DNA of 64,000 nucleotides from NCBI GenBank assembly GCA_961205875.1, contig OY540814.1, positions 11,204,993 through 11,268,992 on the forward strand, given 5' to 3'. The position numbers were made by a program, and so were the translations under genes. Positions 47,541 to 60,900 of this stretch are shown here, piece after piece. A model generated the notes under the pieces. The model saw only the letters and a list, made by a program, of their open reading frames with translations. It was not told where the DNA came from and did not search any database. The DNA is from Sialis fuliginosa (lineage: Eukaryota > Arthropoda > Insecta > Megaloptera > Sialidae). Every line of letters starts with the position of its first letter. Position 1 is the stretch's first letter.

Positions 47541-48953
47541 CTGTATTTGAACAAATTATAATCATTTTATCCATTCAATATTTTTAATTAAGATTACGTA
47601 CTTATAGAAAACTGTATAAATAGAATGAATTAAAATAAATAATGTTATAATACATATAAACAAATTTTCAAATACTCTTTGGGTTTGGACATATACAGAG
47701 TGGAGCATTTAAAGATTTTTATCACAAAACCATCGCACATTTGAAAAAAATATCTCAACCAAAAAATTTTTGGTTGTGAGGGGGTAATCGAATAGCAATA
47801 TTTATTTGTTATTTAAGCGTGGCCTTCAAGGATATTTAAAGGTCAACATCATTTTTTTAAATAGGAACCTATAGTTTTGATTTAATAATCTTATTCTACC
47901 TGAAAAACCTCGAATTTTTTATTAAAAACTTTTTTTTAAACAACCTAAACTTTAGAAGATATCTAACAAAATAATTTCGAGATTTTGAAAATTCATGAAT
48001 TTTCTAATCAGACATCATCAACTTTAGACAGATAGAACAAGATACAAAAAAATGTTTATTTTGGTCTAAAAAAAGTTGGAGATTTATTCTAAATTTTTTT
48101 TAACATTTCGTATTTTTTTTGCTTAAATAAAATAAATAGAAAAACTTAATAAACATTTTCCGTGTCCTGTTTATGGTTTCTGAGTAAAAAATTTCGAACT
48201 ATTTTGTTAGATATCTTGGAAAGCTTAGGTTGTTTTCAATGAAAGATTCGTGTTTTTTTACGTAAAATAAGATTATTAAATAAAAACTATAGGTCCCTAT
48301 TGACCTTCAAATATCCTTGAAGGCCACGCTGAAATAACAACTAAATATTACTATTCGATTACCCCCTCGCAACTTAACATTTTTTGTTTGAAACATTTAT
48401 TTTCAAATATACCCTGTAGATTAGAACTTATTTACATGAAGAGCTATGCTATGGATAGAATATTTATTAAACAATTTTTCAGCTGAAAATATCGACTGAG
48501 AATTAAAATTAAAATTAATTAATATAAAATATCAATATTTAATAACTTGTGTCATATTCGGATCAAAGAAAGACGTCAAAAAATCTTTTAATTCTACTTA
48601 AACAAAGAATTGTTAATAGTTTTAAAAATATAAGTTGTTTACCTAGAAATAACTCCACTCTTAATTGTTTTAAATGTCAAAACTTTATAACTCAGATTAG
48701 CGTTGATTTGTTTTTCTTTACACTTTCATCAAACTTTATCCTTTTCAGCAAATTTCTTTGTACCAATCAAGCACTCTGGTTTTTGTTAGGAAAATAAAAC
48801 ATGAATGGCGACGTATTTTTGTCTTTTATCATAATTATTTTTTCGACCCTCTATACATATTTCCGTAAACAAAGTGTCTTTATTTATATTTATTAATGCG
48901 GAACTTTATTCAAATCTCCAGTATTATTTTTATAATATTAAATTAATAATATC
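47541..48953. promoter_or_regulatory. Divergent promoter region between the WD40 gene and the 141-aa gene
   Basis: The two start codons point away from each other, 1.43 kb apart. A minus-strand acceptor at 47541 (AAATACAG before GGAAGTTCGACAATG) suggests the WD40 transcript has an upstream leader exon in here. The foldback element 47696-48416 occupies half the region, so the unique promoter sequence is likely within 48417-48953. No TATA or Inr could be singled out from the AT background. Confidence 0.45.
47696..48416. mobile_element. Foldback element, family E copy 2 (721 bp) in the divergent promoter region
   Basis: TA then CAGAGTGGAGCATTTAAAG starts it. The interior matches 26638-27525 (GTGGCCTTCAAGGATATTTA and complements, AACCAAAAAATTTTTGGTTG). 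The right arm ends ACCCTG then TA and has lost the outer 60 or so bases of the terminal repeat relative to copy 1. Confidence 0.8.
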
Positions 48954-51900
48954 ATGAATGAAGGAGATATATCAAAAAGGGAGGTATGTAACAATAATTC
49001 AAATGCGATTTCTAAACTTTATTTATGTTAAATCTAATTTTTACAGGCCTACACTAATCTACTGTCATCCACTGAATTAGACCACAATAAAGAATTAGAT
49101 TTATTAAATTTATGGTGAGTTATTTATTTTTATTATTCTAAACATAGAATGACATTTCATAACAAATAATTTAATAAATTAGTTATATAAAAGTGTGCGT
49201 TGATTTTTAAAATTTTAATAATAGATAAATTTATTCTGACGTTTGTATAGTTTTTTAAATTCATTTGTGCAGTGAAATTTTTCGATAAATTTAATATCGT
49301 GTTGAACTTTAGGTAAACTCTATTTTATTTAATCTATTTTAAACTTCAATATTTAAAGATGTATAAATTATAATCATATTTTAACGTAAAAAATGTAACT
49401 TTAAAAATCTACTGCGACGTAATATAAGAAAAATTATTACGAGATTAAAGTTTATTCTGTCTGCAATGTTCAGAAACTAATGATAAAAACAAAACGATCT
49501 ACACGTTATTTTATGACATGACAGTTATTTTAATAAATGATATTTTAAAGCTCCTATAAAAAAAATGTCAATGCTATGTTTCATCACATGCTTGGCGAAC
49601 AACTCAAATCTTTATGTAATACCTTTTTAATTGTGTCTTATTGGAAAATGAATCGAATGTTTTTTTTTCAGTGACACATATTTTTTAAAGAAAAATAAGG
49701 GTAATTCAAAATTAACCAAATCGGATGACATAAAGAAAATTAAAGAAGGTGAGTTCTTAAGATTTTTCTATTTAAAATACTAAAATTAAATTGCATTCCC
49801 GACATGTTTACTATTATTAAATTTTTTGTTTCAGAAGAAAATAATTGCTCTCATGAACATAGATCTTGGAGTGGTAGAAACGTGCAACAAAAACCTGTTA
49901 ACCCTCAGGTTAGTAAACACCTTCTGATTTCTAAAAATATAAATACACACAAATGTAGGTATGTTTTGTTAGTCCAGTCAATAAGAATTTTTGCTCGGAA
50001 TCAACTAGTATTTAAAGAAATAAGACAATTTTGAGTACCTAAACGTTAAACAATTTTTTAATGTTTTACAGTTAAATTAATAGTCATTTCACCGGCCAGT
50101 TTTAGACCAATTAGTAGAGTTGTCAACTATGAGAAGCAAAATATATTTTTGTAATTTTTGTTGGTATTTATGTTCATATACAGCCAGTTATTAACGTCAC
50201 TGTCACGACCAGACATGGATGACTGGGGGAATCGGGAAGTGCCCTGGGGCAATCAGGGTAGCAAATAGTAACGAAGCCCATTTCATCCATGGGTACGAGC
50301 CTAGAGACATTTTTGTAACAATTTTGAACAAAAAATTATTATCGAACGATTTTGGTGGTCAGTTTACTGATTTTTTTTTAATTTGTTTAAAAGCTGAAAA
50401 TTCCGATTTCAACCAAAAAATCCAACTTGCGTGTGTGTGTATGTGTGCTACTAAGCCATTCAAGGTCCTCCAGGAACATATTTTTTCTATATAATTTTCT
50501 AAGATTGATCGGTCACCCTACTTATAAAAAATATTTTAATGAGATCTTATATCCTACAATATATATGTATATAACTAGTCAGTAAGACCCAAGAATATAA
50601 AAATATAAATATTCACTGCTTAACTGTTTTGAGTAATAGCATGATGATACCCTATACTGCCCTATAGCACTTCTGACATTTCAAAGAACACGATGATGTA
50701 AGTTTCACCGAAATCGGTCCAGTATTGTTTGAGATAACTTTGATCAGACACACACAAACTTGATCACTTTTTTATATTAATATTGATTATTTAAAAATTA
50801 ACAAATTTTCAAAATAACATAATGTAGGTATAATTAATGGCACGTCGCATGTATTTAATACAGGGTTGTCAGTAAATAAATATAATTGTTTATTAACATT
50901 ATAAACAACTGTTAATGGCCAAAATTTAAAAATAATGTTGTAACAAGCTATAAATTTACAAGAAAAATTTATTTTCAAATTGATAGTACCTAATAGAAAC
51001 ATCTGATCAAATATTTACTGTTCCTTAGTTAAATTTTACACCATGTATTATGTACATTTATTATAGAAAGTACACTCAGATGATGGCCTAAAACAACCCG
51101 CAATATATCTTGTTATCCTAGGAGTATGTGGGTGCAGGTTTTTTTATTTGATCAAAAAATTCACTCGCCGCGGAGTCTGTACACGACAATGATTGGAGTC
51201 ACCTCTGTTAGAGTGTTTAGTCAGCAGAAAGCTCTGCCGCCACGGCTAAATCGATTATTCGCTCTCACAACGAGATGTGTGTATGTTTTTTATACGCGCG
51301 TACGGTGTGTATGTGTGTATTTGTATGTTGTATATGTACAATATAATGTCGGTGTATTTTTGTGGCGGCGCGTTTTTTAATAGCAATTATTTTGCCAGAA
51401 GGTTTGTGTGTGTTTGAATGTTGGTGGATGTGTGTGTATATGTGTGTGCGTATAAGGTGCATGCACAGTGGGTGGTCATTAAATTACTGAGAGTGAAGAG
51501 TATGGTTATGCTTTTTAAATCTGTTTTTTTTGTCTGTATTGGGTTAGCTTGTACAAAAAATTGAAATAAAAATTGCGGACAATTGATTGATAAAAAGCTG
51601 CTTTTGCGAAGGACTGTTGGCAAACAAATATAATTAAAATTATTACCTACATGCTTACATTTGAATGTAACTACAATTTTTTTTTTGAAATGTACGAAAA
51701 TAAATAATTCGAAAAATCTGCAGTTTGCATTCTGGCTTATACGATTATTATATGAGTCTATTGAATGAAAATTTTAATGATCATTTCATCAACTACATTA
51801 CTGATTTTTGTTTGTCGATTGCAATTATTTACTATGTATACGCTATGTGGAATTTTTTTATGAATAGTCACACGAATACGTACACTTTTATAAAGATTAT

Positions 51901-54900
51901 TAAATCTTTCATTATCATAAAATAGCTTTTGATTCGTATTATCAAGTAGAGAATGTTACTGAGAATAGAACCCTATCATGTGCATGCCCAACACGCACTT
52001 GTCTGTTTTTTCTTACTATGAGAGAATATCAATGTGACTGACCTGATTATTAAATTTTCATTTTTGGTTTAATTACACCACACTGTCAAAAATTTTTTTA
52101 GTAATTTTACAAAAATGTGTAGGAAGTTTTTACGCACCACAATTTTCGGAATTATGGAACACAGTTTTGTAAATTTACTATACAATTTATCACAACTCAA
52201 TTTTAAACTATTACAAATCATCTGTCGCAAAATTACTAATCATTTACTAGACTTATGTTTAGTAATATTACTGTACATTATTCGTAATTTTACTAAGCCA
52301 AATGTTTCTAATAATTTTAGTAATTTTACAAAAATGTGTAGGAAGTTTTTACGCACCACAATTTTCGGAATTATGGAACACAGTTTTGTAAATTTACTAT
52401 ACAATTTATCACAACTCAATTTTAAACTATTACAAATCATCTGTCGCAAAATTACTAATCATTTACTAGACTTATGTTTAGTAATATTACTGTACATTAT
52501 TCGTAATTTTACTAAGCCAAATGTTTCTAATAATTTTAGTAATTTTACAAAAATGTGTAGGAAGTTTTTACGCACCACAATTTTCGGAATTATGGAACAC
52601 AGTTTTGTAAATTTACTATACAATTTATCACAACTCAATTTTAAACTATTACAAATCATCTGTCGCAAAATTACTAATCATTTACTAGACTTATGTTTAG
52701 TAATATTACTGTACATTATTCGTAATTTTACTAAGCCAAATGTTTCTAATAATTTTAGTAATTTTACAAAAATTTATTGTAATTATACTAGACAATTTAT
52801 ACCAATTTAGTTTAGAAAAATTACAAACTATTTGTTGCAATATTACTAACCTTTATTAAAAAATTGTTTAGTAATATTACAATACAATAGTCGGAATTTT
52901 ACTAAACAAATTAGATTAAATACATTTAGTAATTTTACAACCATATATCGTAATTTTTCAACCCAACTAATACCAATTTAGTTTCGAAAAATTACAAACT
53001 ATTTGTTGCAGTATTGAATTTTTACTACCCAACTTACATCAAGTCAATTTGAAAAAAATACAAACCGCTCGTTGCAATATTACTATGCATCGGGATATAA
53101 CTTGCATAGCTTTATTTCAATATCAGACTGTAATTTTACTGAAAAAAATTGTTAAATCAATGAATGCTACAACAGCGTATTTTAGTGTTAAATATAAAAT
53201 ATTTATTAAATATTAATTTATTAATTATTTAATTAACAATTAAACATATGTCATTAATTATAACAGTGTTATCAATAATTTATATTATGAAAATAATAAC
53301 ATAATTTAATGCTAACACAAATTTTAAATTTTTTTTGAAGATTATTCTGACGTTTTGATTGCCACATAATTAATTGCCAAATCACGAGTAATGTAGGCAC
53401 GGAGTATTTTTCCAATATTCTTGGTTATATCTACTGTCTTGTTTATTTAGCATAACAATTTGTAAATCTAAAAAAAGAAAATTATTATTCATGTCTTATA
53501 AACGAATTATATAAAATAGGGCTTATATAAAAAAATAATAATTTTATTTGTGATTACTTACCAATTTTTTTTTTAAATCAACATCATTTTTAATTTTATC
53601 ATTAAATTTAATAAAACTTTCTTCATTTTGTAGTGGAAGAATCATTCACTCTCAGAGTTACTGATTTCGTCACTCAAAATGCTTGTTGAATTATGAAGTT
53701 TTTCAATGACATTTTCAAGGCTTTGTAATCTGGTTGAATAATTGGTTAATTGACTTCCTAAATTTGACAAACGTTTGCCGATGCTTACAAAACAGCTCGA
53801 TATGAATTGATGCAGATCTTCTGTAACAAAAAAAATCACGTTTCCAATACACATTAAAGAAAAAAAAAACGATGTATGTTTTTACCTATTGTCATTGGTT
53901 GATTTGCACTGGTCTCGAGTTTTTCTTCAGCTTTTTTTTTTACAATCCTTTTTGGATTTAATATATTGTTTGGATCTAATCCGTTAGTGTTGTCTTCATC
54001 ACTGGAAAATTCCGTTGAAGTTGACTTAATGTCAGTGTCATCAGATGGGTGACAACTTGGGATTGAAATCGATTTAGAATTCAATTTTTTTCTTTTTGTG
54101 TGTTGACTTTTAGGATTAGATGAATCTAACATTAAAAAAAATATATTTGTTGCATATTTATAACAAAAAATTTTACCAAAAAAAATTAAAACTACTTACG
54201 AATTTTTATACCAAGATCGTCTGTCCATTTCAATGCTGCTTGACTAAATTGTTTGTTAATGAGCTCTTTATTCTTTGCAACAAATTTGCGCTTCAGAGCC
54301 TTCTTATCAGTATCTGCTTTTTTTTGCAGATTCTTCATTTGCTGTCGAGTATACATATGGTTTTGTTTCTAACTCAACGATTTTATTTTCAGCTTCTTTA
54401 TAAGTATCTAAAAAATTGATTAATAATATGTCAAAATATTTTTTTTGCTCATAAAAAATTAATAAAATGTAAAAAAATTAATATTGTGGTAAAGAATTTA
54501 TTTTAAAATAACATATCATTACTTACGAGCACTTCCGCGAATATCCACTAGAAATGTTGGCTATGTAGATTTGGGTGGTTCTAAATTTTTCACCATTTCT
54601 TGCAGTTCTTCGCATACATTTGGATCATCAAGCAGGCCTGGCATATATTTGCAATATACCTTATCAGAATCTTCTTCAAAATGAAGCCATGTATATATAA
54701 TATAATATAATATAAGACGATATTTATGATCCATGTCTATAAAAAACAAAACAAAAAGTGGGTATGTGTACTTATGTACACGCGTTAGAAGTTATACTTA
54801 TTTGTCGTGAAATTTTAAAACACTTATCAAAATTTGATTACACATTTCAAATATTAAAATCTTAGTTTTGGAAAAAAATTATTTGAAACAAGAAAATATT

Positions 54901-57900
54901 TCTTTTGCCTTAAAATTTTAACTCCAAAAATAAAAATCATTTGTTTAGACAAATGGCTACAGCTTAAAGATGTAAGTAGGTGAAAAAGTTACCTGAATTA
55001 TAACAGATATATATTCAATAAACGTTAAAAACAATTATTGGATTAAACAACAGAATTATAAAAAATCACCTGTAGCAGCATCAATCTTTACACAACAAAT
55101 TTTTAATAACGACTGTTCAAAAATCGTATTATTGCTCATACGCAGTAGCTTAGCATCGTGAGAAAATAAAATGTAACAAAATTTACCCCTTCCGCCAGCG
55201 CGTTCACATGAAACTATGTTCTATACCAGTATTTCTCAAACTTTTTGAATTGAATCACTCATAATTGTGATTAATAGCGAAATTTAATATCAATAATAAT
55301 TAATAACAAGTTAATAACTTATCTCGAGTACATCTTTGAACAAAATATTATTTGTATATTTTTCGACATTAACTTAACTAACTAATTGAGTTTACTTAAA
55401 ATATTTTAAATTAAATTTAATGTGACGAGTGAGCGCGGCTTTGTTTTGATGTTGGTCAGTACTGAAAATACCATTTCGTATAATAGGGCGAGCGGATTAC
55501 AGCTATTTCGAGTACACTAACCAACCAATCGACGTTCTAGTGGCTAAAAATGATTTTATTAAATTCTTTATATTTTTCTGAGAAAAAACATCTATATACA
55601 TGATATTTTTTTATGCGGTCCTTCAATAGGTACACACATTTTTTTGTTTAATAAATCTAAATCTGCATTAAAAAATCTGAAAAAATTATGTAAGCTTCAT
55701 TGGATTAAAATAAACATTTTTTGTCTCATAAACTTTTTTTTTAAAGCTATAGTTTTGAAGATAAAAAATATTTTAACTTTAAAAATAGCGAAAAATTCGT
55801 ATATTTGTGAATTTTTTTCTCGGTAACTAATTGTTCAATCAGAATAAAACATAAACAAAAAGAATCAGCCAACTTTAAACTATAATTAGATTTTTTTTCA
55901 TTTTGATTATTACTGTAATTAAATGTAAAAACTTCATTAGAGCCGAACTCACTCCTTGCGCCGTAAATCGATACCATGGCTGGCTACAATTTTCGTTTAA
56001 TGATTGAAATATTTAAATACTGGGATGAAAGTTTCAATAAAAACACTTTAGAATATTTTTATTGCATATTTATTTGTTACAATTATTTTCTTTATTGTTA
56101 CACTTATCAAAACATCTACAAACTGAACAACATTTTAAATCTAAATCCAAACAAGAGCATGTTTTAGCTGTACAAGGAAATTTTCCGCAACAAGAACAGA
56201 AATATTTTTTGTAGATGTTCTGATAAGTATAATATTATAATAAAGAAAATAATCGTGACAAATAAATGTGCAATAAAAATATTCTAAAGTGTTTTTATTG
56301 ATGCATTCATCCCAGTATTTAAATATTTCAATTATTATTAAATGAATGTTGTAGCCAGCCATGGTATCGATTTACGGCGCAAAGAGTGAGTTCGGCTCTA
56401 ATGAAGTTTTTACATTTAATTACAGTAATGATCAAAATGAAAAAAAATATAGTTATAGTTCAAAGTTGGCTGATTCTTTTTGTTTTTGATTTATTTTGAT
56501 TGAACAATTAGTTTCCGAGAAAAAAAATCACAAATATACGAATTTTTCGCTATTTTTAAAGTATAAATATTTTTTATCTTCAAAACAATTGATTTTAAAA
56601 AAAAGTTTATGAGACAAAAAATGTTCATTTTAATCCAATGAAGCTTACATAATTTTTTCAGATTTTTTAATGCAGATTTAGATTTATTAAACAAAAAAAT
56701 GTGTGTACCTATTGAAGGACCGCATAAAAAAATATCATGTATATAGATGTTTTTTCTCAGAAAAATATAAAGAATTTAATAAAATCATTTTTAGCCACTA
56801 GAACGTCGATTGGTCGGTTATTGTCATTTCTAAGCGAGCTAGACTCGATAATCCGCTCGCCTATAAATAAGTTGGTTGCAAATGGCAAGAGAACTGTCAT
56901 TGTTAATTCAGCGAATAGTGGACACTGTTTTCACACCAAGTAAAAAATAATTGTTTGCTTACTAAACTCGGTTTATGTCATCAATTTTTCTGCGACCTTC
57001 CTAGGAGTCGCGACCCACACTTTGAGAATCACTGTTCTATACTTGTGTCGGCATGTCAAAAGAAACGCAACAATGATTTTTTCTATGCTGGTCGGGACTT
57101 GCAAATTCGAATAAAATTAAAGGTTGTTTTACACCGGCATATGGAGCATTTATAAAGGTTGTTTTAGGCATTTTGACCAGTTTATATATAATTCATAAAT
57201 AATAATTAGCAAAGATTTACTTACTTTCAAATATAAAAAATGTTGATATGCAGATTTGAACATACCCTATTACACTTACAATTAAATTTTATCACTATTT
57301 TTTACCACAGTGAATAATTCGGTTCTTTCACAATTTTTTTTATACACTTGATCGATTCTATGAGGTTTTTTTTATAAAACTAACATATTTCATATTCAGA
57401 AACAACATGTATATTAAAACATTTTAATAAAAAAAAAATATTTTTTTATAATCTATACTTCATACTTGCAATTCAAGTATAAATGTTTGCTACTAATTTT
57501 ACTTAGAACTGCATTCAAATTAAATTTTAAATCTGCATAAGTCACAATTTTATAAAAATGCAAAATAAATATACCAAGTTTTATACTTGAAACTACACAG
57601 CAGAATTAGAAGATTACATAAAACTATATGATTGTAAGAGACACTAGTAAAAATATAAACAAATCTAAAGTAATTAAAGTTTTACAATTTTTCAATCACT
57701 TTTTGCAATTTGGATTACGTATTTCAGTTAGTCATTTTTTTGATAACTGTAGTAAGATTAGACTACAAATAGGTATAGAAATTTTACAAAATTTTAGACT
57801 TGAAATTACAAACAAGAATTGTAAAAATACATAGCGCTCATGACTTGAAAGAAATTTTGTAAAAATGCAAACAGAATTTTCAAAAAAAAGTAATGATTTG

Positions 57901-60900
57901 TAAATTTCCTGTAATTGTAACTGCAAGTTTCGGTTAGTAATTTTACTATTAATCTTGGTAAAATCAAAATCCGAATATGTGTAGAAATTTTACAAAGTTT
58001 TAGACTTGAAAATTACAAATAAGAATTGTAAAAATACATAGCGCTCATGACTTGAATGAATTTTTGTAAAAATGCAAACAGAATTTGAAAAAATAAATAA
58101 TAATTTGTAAATTTCCAATCACTTCTTGAGATTGTAATTGCAAATTTTGGTTAGTAATTTTACAGATAAATGTGGTAAAATTAAATTCCGAATATGTGTA
58201 GAAATTTTACAAAGTTTTAGACTTAAAATTACAAACAAAACTTGTAAAAATACATAGCGCTCATGACTTGAATGAATTTTTGTAAAAATGCAAACAGAAT
58301 TTGAAAAAATAAATAATGATTTGTAAATTTCCAATCACTTCTTGAGATTGTAATTGCAAATTTTGGTTATAGTGGAGAGCCGTAAGATTTATACCTCGGA
58401 ATCCAGGGCCAGTCAATGAATTTTTATGAAACCTTTTGGAATGTGTTTTTAACACTAAATAGAAAAAAGTTAAAAAAAAAAATTTGGACGGTCTCAATTT
58501 TTTATGTATTAAAATTAATAATTGGGTCATTCCATATAAAATCATCAAGGTGCTGAAGTTGCAACATTTTTAATTTTGATGAAAGTTTAATCATTTGTTA
58601 TTATACTTATTAGATAGCAGAAACTGTAGTTAGAAAATTTTTAATGGCCATAGTTCGGGGGTGGTGACCATTTTACCCTCTTAAGATATGAAGATTTCGT
58701 CGATTTTCAACGTTTTTTCAACTCGCTATAGCACGCGTTCTAATAAAGCAATTATAACGGGCTTGATGTCATTTGAAAGCATAAAAAGTCTAGTTTCAAA
58801 TGATCTAGCACGATTTTAAGTTTAAATTATTTTTTTTGTAGATAGAGGCTTTTTAATTTTATTAATAATATTGTCATTTTTTCTATTTTTCGAAATTTAT
58901 TGCGGCTTTAAGGTTAAACTGAGAAAGCTAAAATTATGTGTAAGTTATGTTCATTTATAGTACTCAGTACCCACAAAAAATCAGCTTGATTGATGCACAT
59001 ATTTTATTAAAAAAATTTTGTTCAATATCGCAAAAATCCCGAAAACACCAAAATCAGCTTCGAAACAAAGAGCGGGAAAAAAAGAAAAATTTGGGAAAAA
59101 CTCATAGAATCTTTTTTAAAGTACTTGAAAAGAACTTCAAAATGAGCACTGTTAAAAGTTGATTGTACAAAAATTGACGGAGATATGATACAAATAAAAT
59201 TAGTATTAATATTTTTCAGCGTAAAGATTATCAACAATACCCCCACCATTACCACCAAAATCAAAATTGGACGTAATCCTTCTACAATTCCTTTCAATTG
59301 AGTACTATCAATGTGATCCAGGAGTTTTGACCGTTTTAAATGCCTGGTTTTGAAAAAAAGTTTGATTAAAATGAAGAGAGATTTTTTATAATTTCAAAAA
59401 AGATTGTTTTTTTTTTAATTACTCAAAAACTAATACAGATACGAAAAAATAACAAGAATAAAAATAGTTGGAATTTTTTATTTAGTATAAGTTTTTTTTT
59501 TTTGTTTTCTGTAACATTAAAAATAATTGAGTTATGAACGTTTGAAGTTTGTATGTTACAGTGAAAGTCCCCTTTCCCTGTCCCTTTAAACGGAATAATT
59601 TTCAAAATGAAGGGTTCAAATAAGTCAAAACTCCTGGATCACGTTGATAGTACTCAAGTGAAAGGAATTGTAGAAGGATTACGTCCAATTTTGATTTTAG
59701 TGGTAACGGTGGGGGTATTGTTGATAATTTTTACGCTGAAAAATATTAATACTAATTTTATTTGTATCATATCTCCGTCAATTTTTGTACAATCAACTTT
59801 TAACAGCGCTTATTTTGAAGCTCTTTTCAAGTACTTTAAAAAAGATTCTATGAGTTTTCCCCAAATTTTTCTTTTTTTTCCCGCTCTTTGTTTCGAAGCT
59901 GATTTTGGTGTTTTCGGGATTTTTGCGATATTGAACAAAATTTTTTTAATAAAATATGTGCATCAATCAAGCTGATTTTTTGTGGGTACTGAGTACTATA
60001 AATGAACATAACTTACACATAATTTTAGTTTTCTCAGTTTAACCTTAAAGCCGCAATAAATTTCGAAAAATAGAAAAAATGACAATATTATTAATAAAAT
60101 TAAAAAGCCTCTATCTACAAAAAAAATAATTTAAACTTAAAATCGTGCTAGATCATTTGAAACTAGACTTTTTATGCTTTCAAATGACATCAAGCCCGTT
60201 ATAATTGCTTTATTAGAACGCGTGCTATAGCGAGTTGAAAAAACGTTGAAAATCGACGAAATCTTCATATCTTAAGAGGGTAAAATAGTCACCACCCCCG
60301 AACTATGGCCATTAAAAATTTTCTAACTACAGTTTCTGCTATCTAATAAGTATAATAACAAATGATTAAACTTTCATCAAAATTAAAAATGTTGCAACTT
60401 CAGCACCTTGATGATTTTATATGGAATGACCCAATTATTAATTTTAATATATAAAAAATTGAGACCGTGCAAAAATTTTTTTTTAACTTTTTTCTATTTA
60501 GTGTCAAAAACACATTCCAAAAGGTTTCATAAAGATTCATTGACTGGTCCTGGATTCGGAGGTTTTAAGATTTCTATGCCTTACGACTCTCCACTATTAG
60601 TAATTTTACAGATAATTGTGGTAAAATTAAATTCCGAATATGTATGGAAATTTTACAAAACTTTAGATTTAATTCTACAACTTTGAATGGTAAAATTACA
60701 ACAAGTTTCTGACGAATACAAAAAATTTGTAAAATTGCAACCTGCTTAGTACTCTTGTTATTACAAATTGCAATATTACTACGAATGCGTTTGAAAATTC
60801 CAATACAATACGAGAGTTTGTAATTTTACAAAGCAACTGCTTAGTAAAAATGTAGTAAATTTACAAAAATTTTTAACAGTGCAGCATTGCAAATATCTTT

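Larger units (their letters stand above)
52081..60881. mobile_element. 8.8-kb CACTG-ended DNA transposon with subterminal repeats, nested insertions and a gene relic
   Basis: The left end is CACTGTCAAAAATTTTT and the right end, inverted, CACTGTTAAAAATTTTT, followed on both sides by GTAAATTTAC/GTAATTTTAC-type motifs. The dinucleotide CA flanks each end, a possible 2-bp duplication. Both subterminal zones (52081-53110 and about 57640-58369 plus 60597-60881) are full of TAGTAATTTTACAA motifs in both orientations, including a 219-bp and an approximately 210-bp tandem array. CAC-starting ends with dense subterminal motifs are the design of CACTA/EnSpm-like (CMC) elements. No transposase was found. 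Without its two insertions the element is about 4.8 kb. It lies in intron 4 of the 141-aa gene. Confidence 0.65.

Noticed and set aside
52115-52810. 231-codon open frame, the longest in the window
   Set aside because: It is three identical 73-codon translations of the 219-bp tandem repeat; frames on the opposite strand are open too. It is repeat geometry, not a gene.
59607-59975. 122-codon frame with hydrophobic segments
   Set aside because: It lies across the inner edge of the palindrome, and a mirror frame exists at 59022-59297 in the other arm. There is no start context or homology I recognise.
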